NCBI GenBank assembly: GCA_003427395.1
Contig: BFEA01000290.1
Coordinates: 773,344-813,343, forward strand
Direction of reading: 5' to 3'
DNA length: 40,000 bases
From: Chara braunii
Taxonomy: Eukaryota > Streptophyta > Charophyceae > Charales > Characeae
Shown here: piece after piece, positions 19,107-28,516 of the stretch
Layout: every line of letters begins with the position of its first letter
How positions within the stretch are numbered: the stretch's first letter is position 1
Notes under the pieces: model-generated
Database searches by the model: none
Seen by the model: the letters and a program-made list of their open reading frames with translations, nothing else
Told to the model about the DNA's origin: nothing
Position numbers and translations under genes: made by a program

Positions 19107-19880
19107 CTAAAGATAAGGATATCGTCGAGGTACCTCGGCGATATCCTTGTCTAAGTATTCATGAAAAATCTTATTCATCTCGTGCTGGAACGTACCAGGT
19201 GCATTGCATAGGCCAAAGGGCATCACCACAAACTCGTACAGATCGTACCTGGTCCGAAATGCGGTTTTGTGATGATCCTTAGGTTTAATGGCAATTTGAT
19301 GGTATCCGGACTTCAAATCTATCTTGGTGAAGTACCGGCATCCCTGCACTCTATCCAAGAGGTCGTCGATGCAGGGTAGGGGCTCCGCGTTCTTAACGGT
19401 GATGGCATTGAGGCCCCTATAGTCAATGCACATCCTCAAGGTACGTCCCTTCTTCGGTACGAATATGACTGAAGCGCTGTAAGGGGAGGTACTAGGCCGA
19501 ATCCATCCCTTCTCTTTGAGTTCCTTGAGCTGGCGGCGGAGCTGATCGAACTCCGCAGAAGATATCCTATAAATTTGTCCTCTAAGCACCTTACTATCTG
19601 GGACAACCTCTATTGCATGGACAACCTCCCTTTCTACCATGCCTGTGGGCCTATAAAAAAGGTCTGAATACTGAGCGACGACTGATTCTATCTCTGGGGG
19701 TGTTTTTATGACCGCCCATTTCTCAGAGACAAATACTAGATACATGCCCTCCTCGTGATTCTGCTTATAATAGTTATAAAAAAATGATGCACACATGCAC
19801 CCGTAGTTTTCTATCAGACTGCTAGCTTTAAACTTTTGCAATCTAACAAATCTACCGTTGGGCAATTTGTGAATCCACAC
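19107..19880 (-). pseudogene. Ty3/gypsy reverse transcriptase, palm and fingers
   Basis: Motifs in order: KGWIRPSTSPYSASVIFVPK, RMCIDYRGLNAITVKN, PLPCIDDLLDRVQGC, FTKIDLKSGYHQI, KTAFRTRYDLYEFVVMPFGL and CNAPGTFQHEMN, all diagnostic of gypsy RTs. The frame then leaves register within a near-palindrome (19115-19148), so the catalytic YLDDILIFS lies in another frame just downstream. An in-frame TAA (about 19899) separates this segment from the protease segment, although the frame is otherwise continuous. It makes cDNA from element RNA in cytoplasmic particles in active relatives; this copy is dead. Confidence 0.93.
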
Positions 19881-19898
19881 CTTTCTATCCCAGTCAAA

Positions 19899-20555
19899 TT
19901 ACGGTTGCGCGACCTCGAGGTAGTACATATCTAGGAGCATGTCAAAGGGCAGTTCGACGCTAACCAGGAAGGAGATTTTATGGCTCACTTCCCCTCCTCC
20001 ATAGGAAAAGGTACAGACTACATCCTTCACATAGTCGTTTACCAACATTTGGTGCTTGTTGGCCAACGTAGAAGCTACAATTCCGCTAAGCCGTTGCACT
20101 TGGTCCCCTAAGCGCAATCTATCCACACAAGCACGAATGATGAAGTTCCGTGTAGAGCCTATGTCTACGAAGGCGCCAACTTTGCGGCCACCAACATTAA
20201 CCTCTACCACGAAATGTTCACCCTTTGGACCTCTACTGATCATCGCCCAAGAGTCCCTGGGGTCCTTTCCTGACCACTCAGTCTCTAACTCTTCTGGGGC
20301 CTCAGACACATCTTTTGAACAGAGCGTCGGTGGGTCTGAATGTGTCTGCGGGGCGATACGTGGGTCACTAACCTTGGCCAACGCCTGAAGTGGGGAAGGC
20401 AACGTGACCACATCAGCGCGAGTAAGTACGGCTAAAACTCCTACTGGCCTGAGGTGTTTCCCTGCGAAGTGCTCGTAGAAGCACCGCCAGAGTTCGAAGA
20501 AAGTCCCCCCAACGTTGGTGAGGGTACCCTCGTGGTGACCTTCTTGCCTCAACAC
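19899..20555 (-). pseudogene. Ty3/gypsy protease region
   Basis: A retropepsin-like segment reads VNVGGRKVGAFVDIGSTRNF, with D-I-G where active aspartic proteases have D-S/T-G. It is followed by a hydrophobic LPFDMLLDMYYL motif, the usual ILGMDWL position. The N-terminal half contains VGVLAVLTRADVVTLPSP and a Glu-rich linker. The frame is open for 218 codons and closes at a TAA shared in frame with the RT segment. The Ile in the active site probably inactivates it. Confidence 0.8.
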
Positions 20556-20593
20556 GTTCTAGACGTGTGGCCAAAGTTGCCATAGTTCATACA
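20552..20593 (-). pseudogene. Gag zinc knuckle remnant (CCHC, second Cys lost)
   Basis: The - strand frame reads CMNYGNFGHTSRTC, a C-x2-C-x4-H-x4-C nucleocapsid knuckle in which the second Cys is Tyr. It sits between the gag and protease segments, as expected for gypsy gag. Confidence 0.6.
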
Positions 20594-20631
20594 CGTGCCC
20601 CTGGCAACTTGATCCCTCAAAACCTTGTACT

Positions 20632-21267
20632 CTAAACCAAGTTTGCGGCCAGAATCTGCTTCTGGCTTGCCATTAGTTCAGCCAGCACTTCCTGCTGGAC
20701 AGCCTGCGCTTCTGCCACACAAAGAAACGAGTTACGCAGCGCTCGTATCGCAGGGTCAAGTGCTGACTCATCTAATGCTTCTAATCTGCCTCGCTGCTCT
20801 CTCCCACTACCTAGTCTAGCTTTTCTCATGATTGCTCTCCTTCTCCTCTCTGCTACCTCATCCAATTGCCACTGTAGCTCATCCTGAAGTTCTTCTGCTT
20901 GGAGGATCTCATAATCCTCCGGCGTGAGTTGAGTCTACTGGCTGACTCGCAAACCAACACTCTGGCTAATGGACCCATAAGAACCACTCTGACTAACTCC
21001 TGACGAAGTGGCCTGTGAAGAGGCCTGCGACATGGTAGATGAAGTAGCCATGGTCGTACCGGTGCTAGCTGAAATCCTAGACCTGGCACTATCCTCAGCT
21101 ACCCTTGCTCTCCTTGCCGTTGCTCTCTCTGTAGCCTCTCTCCGCAATCTCCTCTCATCTCCTAGACCTAACTCTAGGAAAGTCAAAGGTCGACTGCGAG
21201 CTGTTCCATGAGTAGTCCTACGGTCGTCCACTAACAACTCCTCCTCACTAGTGCTTGCATCACTCAT
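20632..21267 (-). pseudogene. Ty3/gypsy gag, N-terminal part
   Basis: The frame starts MSDASTSEEELLVDD, continues through an Arg-rich stretch and a Ser/Thr-rich linker, meets a TAG at about 20935, and is then open again in the same frame to about 20632 (LDEVAERRRRAIMRKARL, QAVQQEVLAELMASQKQIL). No capsid-like domain of normal size is visible before the knuckle at 20593, so an internal deletion is likely. Gag would form the virus-like particle in an active element. Confidence 0.65.
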
Positions 21268-21971
21268 GAGCTACAGTGTGTGTGATCTAAACTAGAATCC
21301 ACACTGAATCCTACATTAGCCTGACACACAACCGATTACGAATCACAACTAATTTCGGTCGGACTGAACAGAAACAGTTAGGTGATGTAGTCACAACTAA
21401 TGTCAGATCCTACAGGAAATATCATATCTATTTGTAGATTACTCTAGTTTCTTGATTTTTTCGGATCTGATCCTGTCGGACGGGTTCCATTGTCATTCCA
21501 GCGGGTCAATGGGGAGTTTGGCAAGCGGGATTTCTGAGAGGAAAGCTACCCATTCCTCTTGTTCCCCCACTACCCTAATTCTGAACGAGTCCACCTTCTG
21601 CCACCTTCTCTTCTCATCGTGCGGATGCCTTACGAGACGATTCTCCGATCCCTGGCGGGAAAGGGTTACCAACACTTCCTCCTCTCGTATTTCCATCACC
21701 CTACCTACATTCTCACTATCCCCCGTCATTGCGACCTAGTCCCCTTTCCGGAATTCGCAAAATGCACACCCAGTTAAGGGGAATAGAGAAGATTAATTGG
21801 CGAGATTTTATTCCATATGGTGACAGTACTTCAAGCTAGACCTCAATTGTTGTGCAGTTTTTCATTAATTTTTTCTTTCGTCGCTATCCCATGTCCCTAA
21901 TTCTTGTTACACCTCTTCTCACCCAATAGTTTCACGGGGAGATAGAGCTACAATATACTCTCCCATTTAGG
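21268..21971 (-). other. Region upstream of gag; possible LTR or leader
   Basis: I cannot identify paired LTRs, a primer-binding site or TG..CA ends. It contains a 78-codon - strand frame (21493-21729) with protein-like composition (GRVMEIREEEVLVTLSRQG, VGEQEEWVAFLSEI) that I do not recognise; it could be a captured host fragment or an upstream ORF. The rest shows nothing. Confidence 0.35.
21493..21729 (-). CDS. Hypothetical 78-aa frame upstream of gag
   Basis: Acidic and basic residues alternate with a beta-like pattern and there is no low-complexity bias. It begins MTGDSENVGRVMEIREEEVL and ends LAKLPIDPLE. It has the same orientation as gag. No family is recognised, and coding status is uncertain because of its short length. 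Confidence 0.25.
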   Translation of the reverse strand: MTGDSENVGRVMEIREEEVLVTLSRQGSENRLVRHPHDEKRRWQKVDSFRIRVVGEQEEWVAFLSEIPLAKLPIDPLE

Positions 21972-22270
21972 TCAATGACACACATATTGTCGAAAAGCGG
22001 TTTTGACCCAGAAGTCGTCCTTGGCCAAGTCCGTTCTGGCCATTCCTCGATCAGACTCCCCGTGGGTCTTAGAATGTAGTGGAATCGCCCAGAAATGGTC
22101 CTCTAACCAGGACAGGGGATCTACCTCCTTGGGGCCTGGGCGGCCAATCTTGCGGTCTGTTCCAAAGCCATGATACGCGACGGAAGAAGGGGAGTAAATA
22201 TAAGTCTCTAGATCCATTCTATTGTCAATGTTATGATTTGTATGATAGGATCTAAAATCCCTAGCCCTCC

Positions 22271-22606
22271 TTAAAGTTTCTCCTTGGGTTGAATAACGGT
22301 TGACCACGCCACTCTGTTAATGACGTTAGGGAACCTAATATCCCCTCTCCATAGCAGCGCGACCACTTGCCTCTTTAAAGCTTTAACCTCTTCCTTACTC
22401 AGGGCCCATATTGCCGACATGTACCACAGCGAAGCCAAAACCATATTGTTGATAGCGAACGCTCTGCCCATCAGCGATGTGTGTTTGTCATTCCACTGGG
22501 TATTTTTTTTAAGCGTGGGTTTTAAAATAGAATCATTGTTAGATATCGATTTGCCTATAGCTGTCATCCTGACGCCCAATACTCTAATCGGGGCTGTTTT
22601 CGGCAC
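22271..22606 (-). pseudogene. LINE-B ORF2 connection segment
   Basis: APIRVLGVRMTAIGKSI, GRAFAINNMVLASLWYMSAI and LLWRGDIRFPNVINRVAWST match the post-RT region of LINE-E (GRVLIINNVILGSIWYKSTI; NVISRVAWSAIIQPK). A shift at about 22.29 kb leads into the frame 21972-22307 (VDPLSWLEDHFWAIPL). Confidence 0.8.
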
Positions 22607-22696
22607 TTATTTGACCCACGACAACTCAGGGGGGCGCACACCTTGGTGATGTATCCCACCAACCAAGTGTCTTGTTTCCCAGTTAATTGTCATGTC

Positions 22697-22885
22697 CTAT
22701 ACTGACGTAAACCTATCCATCAGCCTTCTGATCTCCTCCATATTCTCAGGGGAGACATCCACCATAACTGTTAAGTCATCTGCGAACATAGAGTAGATGG
22801 GGATCGCTTCCTCAAAGATGGAGGAGACCCGGAGTTTCTTGATGTCTTTATTAGTTCGAAGGTTTGCGGTCAGTGCTTCCATCAT
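22697..22885 (-). pseudogene. LINE-B reverse transcriptase, FADD catalytic segment
   Basis: Reads MMEALTANLRTNKDIKKLRV, then IYSMFADDLTVMVDVSPENM; the catalytic FADD is intact at 22775-22786. It is separated from the palm segment by a stop near 22940. Confidence 0.88.
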
Positions 22886-22945
22886 TATTATGAATAAGAA
22901 GGGGGTTAAAGGGTCTCCTTGGCGGACCGATCTTTGAAGAGAAAT

Positions 22946-23428
22946 TTATGGGGCTAACACCCCATTAACTTGGATCCGAGTGGTGGCATTGTTGTGGAGA
23001 ATTGCGGTCCATCTTCGGAAATCGATACCAAAATTCAATTTTTTCATGCAGTTATCCAAAAAGGTCCAGTCTACATAGTCGTAGGATTTTTCTATATCAA
23101 TAAAGACAACCGTTGCATTACATTTATCTTGTCTAGTTAGCCTCAAGACCTCATTTACTAGTAAGATATTATCATAGATCCTCCGCCTTTGCATAAACCC
23201 CGTTTGCGCAAGCTGAATCAACTCATCCTGAACTGGGATCAAACGGTTGCCCAGAGCTTTTGCGAGCATTTTGTACCCTACTGTCAACAAAGTTATGGGA
23301 TGATCATTCCTAGTATCCATCTTATCCTCCTTTTTATGTAATAAAGTAAGGACCCTCTGGTCCACAAATTCCCCCATATTGTTTGTCTCCCACACATGGC
23401 GATAGTACTCCATGAGATATGGGGTCAT
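22946..23428 (-). pseudogene. LINE-B reverse transcriptase, palm segment
   Basis: Motifs: VLTLLHKKEDKMDTRNDHPI then TLLTVGYKMLAKALGNRL; QTGFMQRRRIYDNILLVNEV; and VVFIDIEKSYDYVDWTFLDN. This order (NYRPISLL-like, QxGF, FxDxxKAYDxVxW) is that of plant L1-type LINE RTs. The upstream frame 23435-23677 carries TLRLDGFPKEFWETL, the usual lead-in. The D of FIDIEKSYD is retained as a catalytic Asp. Confidence 0.9.
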
Positions 23429-23690
23429 GTGATCTCAAAGTGTTTCCCAAAACTCTTTCGGAAAACCATCGAGGCGAAGAGTCTTTTCCTCGTCCATCTG
23501 ACTCAGTGTTGTCCGAATTTCCTCATGTGAGAGTTGTTCATCTAATTGTTCTTTCTGATCATCCGACAAGTGTTTGGTTAGTGATTTCAGAAAATCTGTG
23601 ATCTCCTCCTCCCTAATAGTCATCGATCGTCGATAACATCTCGAGGTAAAGAGGTCCTTAAAGAAGGACCTCACCACCTATACACATTGG

Positions 23691-24620
23691 GGGGAGGAGG
23701 TCATAGAGGAAATTTTAATTGTCCAAATGACACAAAATTTGGCACACAGCAGCCTTGATCCAAAACCAGAACAGGCCAAAAATAAAAAATAAAAAAACAT
23801 TAAATTTCACCCCAAAACCGTAATTTCAGTTTTTGACTCGTTGCCAGGGCTTGAAATCGGGGGTCTCTGTTAAGCATTTGTGGTTTCGGTACCGGCGAAA
23901 GGCTTGGAAACTATGTGTCCGAAAATCGATTCGAAGCGGCTTCCGCATTGAAAGATTCAACACGCGTTGAATCCGCGTTGAGTCCCGTTGATAAGCCCAA
24001 TAGGCGGGTTACAACAGGACCCGCGATGATTTTTTCGCAGGCTAAAAATAATGAAAAAAAACATTAAAAAAAATACAGGGTTGTAGATTTTTTTTAGCTC
24101 TACGACCTCATTTTTTTATTTTTATTTTTTGAGCTTTTACCTAGGCTACCAGAGTGGCTCGGGGTCACTTGCCCCTAGAAATATATATATTTTTTAATTT
24201 TTAATTTTTATTTTAATTTTGGTGAAGAATTTCGATGTGACCCTGAGGCAAAAGTTATTCAGTTTATTTTTTTGCATAACATAGTTTGTTTTCGAACTTT
24301 TTGGATTTTGTTTTTTTCTTTTTTTGCTGGGACCTCCTTGCACGGGTTGGCCACCCGGGACCCGGGCGGCCCGGCTGGTAGCCTAGGCTATAAAGACAAT
24401 GGAAAAAAAAAAAAAAAGATGAAATGAGTTTTTTTTTTTTTGTTTGTTACACAGAGATATTGTTAGGGCTAAAAAAAAACAACAGAAAAACAAGTTAAAA
24501 AATAGGGTTATAGTCTTATAGACATTTCAAAGATGTACAACAATTATTTTTATTTTTATTTTTTTAACTTCATGTATTAAAAAAAACAAACAAACATAAA
24601 AGCAAATAAAAAAAGGAAAA
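23691..24620. other. AT-rich noncoding stretch
   Basis: Many A- and T-runs, with a GC-richer island at 23830-24010 containing three close echoes of CGCGTTGAATC. No gene is seen. Confidence 0.5.
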
Positions 24621-24624
24621 ACAG

Positions 24625-24840
24625 ACACGCATGCACACACAGAGACACACAACACACATAAACACACACATTCACACACACATGCACACACACACACATA
24701 CACGCCAACAATCATGCACACACACACATACACACATACACAAACATGCGCATACATACATATTCATGCACAAACACACTCTCACATGCAGGCACACACA
24801 TACACATATACGTGCATACACAGCACACCTGCACAGACAT
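24625..24840. repeat. Imperfect (CA)n/(ACAC-AT) microsatellite tract
   Basis: Over 200 bp of alternating purine-pyrimidine sequence dominated by CACA and ACAT. Frames across it (Thr/His and Val/Cys repeats) are artefacts. Confidence 0.9.
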
Positions 24841-25027
24841 AACTGGGGCCTTGGGGGTTGGGGGATGTCGGGGCGGATGACTTAGAGGGCTTCCCGGTAG
24901 GTTTGGGGACTGGTGCCGCGGGGTTGGTGAGTGGCGGGTGGAAGGCCGGTCGGTGTTGGTCTAATTCGGTGGTATAAGAGGTGCTTCAGGGGTTAGGAAA
25001 TATTTTTTGTATTTTTTTTAGGGGGTT

Positions 25028-25170
25028 TGCGAGGATCTAGGACCTCGGCAGGCCTAAGGGGCCCTGTTGCAAGTGTGCCCGCCCTAAGTGAAGGCGGGCC
25101 TAACAAATCACGAGAGGACCTCAGCTGCCAATTTCGTATTTAGGGTCCAGGCAGTTGCGACGCGCTAGTT
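25028..25170. repeat. Repeat R3, copy 2, with conserved hairpin
   Basis: Collinear with 17888-18045, including the perfect hairpin GCCCGCC-CTAAGTGAA-GGCGGGC at 25077-25099 and the GACGCGC segment. Here no gypsy sequence follows. Confidence 0.7.
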
Positions 25171-25297
25171 GGTTGAGAATGACAGCTTTCTATGAAAGCT
25201 ACATATCGGCTTCTCAGCCCTCCTTCCCGCTACGCCCTCCCTCCGATTTTCCAGACCCCTTTCCCCCTCATGCTCTGTCCTTAACAAAGATCCTGTC

Positions 25298-25690
25298 TTG
25301 AGCATAATACTTTCCTTTGCAATTCGCACATGCTTTCTCAAAATGGAACACCTCGCCCTCTGCGGAGGATCCCGTCACTACCTGTTTTCTACTCTACCCT
25401 TCATTGATGTGGTCAATGCTGATGTTTTGAGATTTCTGGCTCTGATTGCAACTAAGTATGGCTTTGGAGTGTGCGGTCCCTCTGAGCAGCAGCAATCCCT
25501 AGCGTTCTATCTGACGCCCTTTTATAAGGGTGAAGAGTTTACACAAGAGATTGGCTGCCCTGCATGCTCACATATGACTACTTCACTGGATATTACACAG
25601 GATCTGCTCAGCCAATCCCCTGGGTTGGCAGACTCCATAGCCACTATTCTCACAGGGTCTGCTCAGTCAATCCCCTGTGTTGCAGGGTAA
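25298..25690 (+). CDS. Hypothetical 130-aa open frame, doubtful
   Basis: The first ~85 residues (for example STLPFIDVVNADVLRFLALI) have ordinary composition. The last third overlaps a 68-bp duplicated stretch (TCTGCTCAG-CAATCCCCTG) that is LINE 3'-UTR sequence. No family is recognised; it may be a chance frame in repeat DNA. Confidence 0.2.
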   Translation: MSIILSFAIRTCFLKMEHLALCGGSRHYLFSTLPFIDVVNADVLRFLALIATKYGFGVCGPSEQQQSLAFYLTPFYKGEEFTQEIGCPACSHMTTSLDITQDLLSQSPGLADSIATILTGSAQSIPCVAG

Positions 25691-25878
25691 TCAATGCTGG
25701 CAGATCTCACAAATCACTGTTCTCACCTTCTCAAGACATGTTTCTTTCAAGGGACGCTGGACCCGTTTTCCAGCAGGTGATGCTCCCCACTAATAGATGG
25801 AGCCTCTCCCCACGTTTTAGTGGTGTCTGCTCTTACCAGCAGCACTAACACCGGTGGGGGTGTATCTCAGGTTGATCC
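25610..25878 (+). mobile_element. LINE 3' UTR with twin stem-loop module, no poly(A)
   Basis: GTCTGCTCAGTCAATCCCCT and AATCAATGCTGGCAG precede the module GGGACGCTGGACCCG (25751). The tail reads CAGGTTGATC instead of CGGGTTGTTC, with no A-tract, and LINE-C coding sequence starts immediately after. The same upstream order is found at 26860-27098. Confidence 0.65.
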
Positions 25879-25969
25879 TAAGAGCACCGTGAGGGAGCTC
25901 TGGATGTCCCATCTAAATGTGGGAAGGGACTGCCTCCGCCCCATCCACTTTTTCACCGCCATAAAGGCC

Positions 25970-26743
25970 AGACCAGCAAAGATGGCCCCCCTTCAATGAC
26001 AAGTAGTGCACAATTGCCTCCCCACAAACGATTGGCGGATTGATCGAACATATTTGGAACAAAAGGGTTTAGTTACATCATGGTGCACGTCCTGTCTGAC
26101 ACTCTTTCCTGCCCGCAAGATCCCCGGGACTATAGAGCACATTTTTCTACAACGTCCAGGGGCGATCCTCACTTGGCGCCGGTGGGATAGGAATTGGAGG
26201 TCATTAGGCACAAAGTCTAAATGGCCATGAGACCGGAGAGCGCTTCTGTGTGAAACATGGCTCCCCCCTACGAACAACATTTTTGAAGAGAGCATGTTCA
26301 AGATCGAGAGGAGAGCCGTTATTTGAGCTCTTCGGAGGAAACGGTGCATATTATGTACTGAAAAAGTAAGATTAGAGGACAGGGAAATGATCAAGCTAAT
26401 CAAACAATAGGTTCAGGATAAGCTTACAATACAATGGCAGACAGTGAAAGCTAAACTGCATCGAACTCATACCAAAAAAGACATAACACATGCTTTCAAG
26501 CAATTCTCAAGGGATTGGTTGGGAAGTGACCAAGGGGGTAGAGTAACTTATGTCCGTTGGGAAGAAGGCAGTCTCCCAAAATGCAAAGAGGAGGATAATA
26601 TAAAACGAGATTACATCATCTGCTTTAAAGACTGGACTAAGGTGGATGCAGCAATACCGCTGTGCTCCCCCTTGGTCTTCCCTGACCCCTTTCCACCTCA
26701 TGGTCTATCAATGGTTGATCTCCAGTGGTATGGACTAGAGTGA
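25970..26743 (+). pseudogene. LINE-C ORF2 C-terminus with zinc-binding domain
   Basis: The frame 26006-26230 reads NCLPTNDWRIDRTYLEQKGL, WCTSCLTLFPARKIPGTIEH and IFLQRPGAILTWRRW. This is the C-x2-C...H zinc-binding domain found after LINE RTs, with the last Cys changed to Arg. The frame 26444-26743 gives the terminal region and ends LSMVDLQWYGLE before a TGA. Between them the frame is broken near 26.23-26.44 kb. Confidence 0.75.
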
Positions 26744-26965
26744 GGGAGAGATAGGCACAACGAAGGCTGCAACTGCAAGAAGAAGGGGGCTAGATGGTCA
26801 CATAGTTTGGGCGCCCAGCAGCAGGGCTGTAGAGGACCCCTTCTCCTCCCTAGTTGAGTGCTCACCCTCCTGCTCAGTCAATCCCTTGTCTCGAGGGCAA
26901 TCAATGCTGGCAGTTTGGAAGACAGTTAGAAACACCTCATGGTGATTGAAATAGTTTTTCTGTAA

Positions 26966-27096
26966 GGGACGTTGGACCCGATTTCCAGCATGTGTTGCTC
27001 CCCACCAATAGATGGAGCCTTCCTCGGGGAGATAGAGGTGCCTGCTCGTACCAGCACCCTTAGCTCCCATAAGAGCAGTTTCCAACAAAAAAAAAA
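26966..27096 (+). mobile_element. LINE 3'-end twin stem-loop module with poly(A)
   Basis: Part of LINE-C. The first stem is GTTGGA/TCCAGC (a G:U pair keeps it closed) and the second is GCTCC/GGAGC, then TGCTCGTACCAGCACC and an A10 tract about 120 nt after the first stem. Confidence 0.75.
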
Positions 27097-27980
27097 GATT
27101 TATGAAATTTCTCAAGATTTATGAAATTAATAATTATTGAAATGTTGGCGAAATTTTATCAAAATGCATTTTTGCCTTTCTGTTTTATATGTTTTTTATT
27201 ATAGTTTTTTGGAACTTTTTTTTGTAGTTAGTTAGTATGGCCTCCACTCTATTGGTGACAAGTTTGATTAAAATGACCCTTTTTGTTTTCTTATAAATAA
27301 CATGGCAAGTGGTCCGAAAATTAGGGTCTCCGTTAACCTTCTCTCACCGAAAGGAAAGGAATGGTTCAGATATCGGAGGCATGGTTTCGTGACGCGTGCA
27401 GCGCACGTTGCGACCCAAAAGCGAATGGAAAGTTCGGGGAGCGGTCGATCCCTACTTGTTTGGGAAAAAACTGGAAGAAGAATTTTTTTTTTTTTTTTTT
27501 AATCCTGTAGGGGCCGTTGGAATGTCTGCTCGTCGTGCGCCACCGCCCTGTGCCACCCCTTTCTTTGGACCGGACCTCTATGTAAATAACGGTCCATGTG
27601 TGTAAACCACAGGGTCTGACCCATATATTTCCACCGCCCCCATAATCGTGAAAACGCCGTGGAGTTCGACCCTGTGGGATGCCATTTGTCTTTGGAATTC
27701 GTGTTCGGAAGCTTCCCGCCCTGTGGGATGTCATTTGTCTTTGAAATTTGAGTCCTGCAGCTTCCGCTTGGGTCGACCCCACCTTCTCTGTTTCTTTTAG
27801 ATTTTTATTTTTTTTCCCTGCGCCGCACTCTGCTGCAGTGCAATACAGAGGCGATGCTGGATGGGTAGTATAAGAAAGCTTACTCATTCGACCCCTCTGT
27901 GACCCTGAAAATTAAAAAAATTAATTTAATATCGTGTCGTCCGATGGACCACGGATCAGATATTAAATTGATCAGAACAG
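27097..27980. other. Noncoding stretch with small inverted repeat
   Basis: Begins with a duplicated GATTTATGAAATT. It holds a T-run at 27484-27500, two copies of CCCTGTGGGATG-CATTTGTCTTTG (about 27673 and 27719), and an 11-bp inverted repeat, AATTTAATATC at 27923 and GATATTAAATT at 27959. No gene is seen. Confidence 0.45.
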
Positions 27981-27989
27981 GTACTACAC

Positions 27990-28170
27990 TTTTTTTTTTT
28001 TTCTTTTCGAAATTGCAATTTTATTATAGGGCCCAATGCCCAAGGCAAATCACATCCCAGAGTAGCCAATAACAGGAACAGTCGGGTTATCCTACCCCAC
28101 CTGGAGCTCGGAGCCCCGTTCCCCCATGCATAGTCTTCATACCCCTTACTCAATCCCGACACCAACCTCT
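27990..28170 (-). mobile_element. 3' end of a minus-strand LINE-like element
   Basis: On the - strand GCCTTGGGCATTGGGCCCTA, TAATAAAATT and an A-rich tail end at about 27990. This resembles the GCCTTGGGCACTGCGCCCGT stretch at 17.12 kb. It is a short fragment whose parent family is uncertain. Confidence 0.45.
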
Positions 28171-28516
28171 CTACCCCCTTCTACAATTGCCCACCCATGC
28201 CCCACCAAAATCAAGAATCGGAAAATTATTTTAAACCACTAGTACTTGGCCCAACTATCGGTCGCGGCGCCTTCCCGTTAATGCGCCGTGCCTTTAGGGC
28301 TTTGGGGTACCGGACCACAATGGCTGGAAGCGCTGGCCAAAACATTTTTGAAATGGTACCCTGGCGCTTCGGCGAAAATTGGTGAGCAGGGGCATTTCAG
28401 GCTCGACATTGATAGTTGGTCCAAGTACTGGTGGTTTAATAATTCTAAAAGGGATTTAGCAACAAAAAATCTTTATCCCCATCTTCAACCTATCCACAAA
28501 AAAAGTAAAAACGATA

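Larger units (their letters stand above)
21972..23690 (-). mobile_element. LINE-B: truncated LINE ORF2 fragment
   Basis: Segments on the - strand in order: RT N-terminal region (23677-23435), palm (23428-22946), FADD catalytic region (22885-22697), connection (22606-22271) and part of the C-terminal domain (22307-21972). Endonuclease and ORF1 are missing upstream of 23690, and the zinc-binding domain and 3' end are missing after 21972. It is truncated at both ends. Confidence 0.85.
25879..27096 (+). mobile_element. LINE-C: 3' fragment of a LINE with its 3' UTR and A-tract
   Basis: Starts inside the ORF2 C-terminal domain and ends after the twin stem-loop (26966) at an A10 tract (27087-27096). 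It is strongly 5'-truncated, as is usual for LINE copies. Confidence 0.75.

Noticed and set aside
24527-24885. Cys/Val- and His/Thr-repeat frames on both strands.
   Set aside because: They are translations of the imperfect CA microsatellite.
27923-27969. An 11-bp inverted repeat (AATTTAATATC / GATATTAAATT) as a transcription terminator.
   Set aside because: It is AT-rich, isolated and in eukaryotic DNA with no gene upstream; probably chance in an AT-rich patch.
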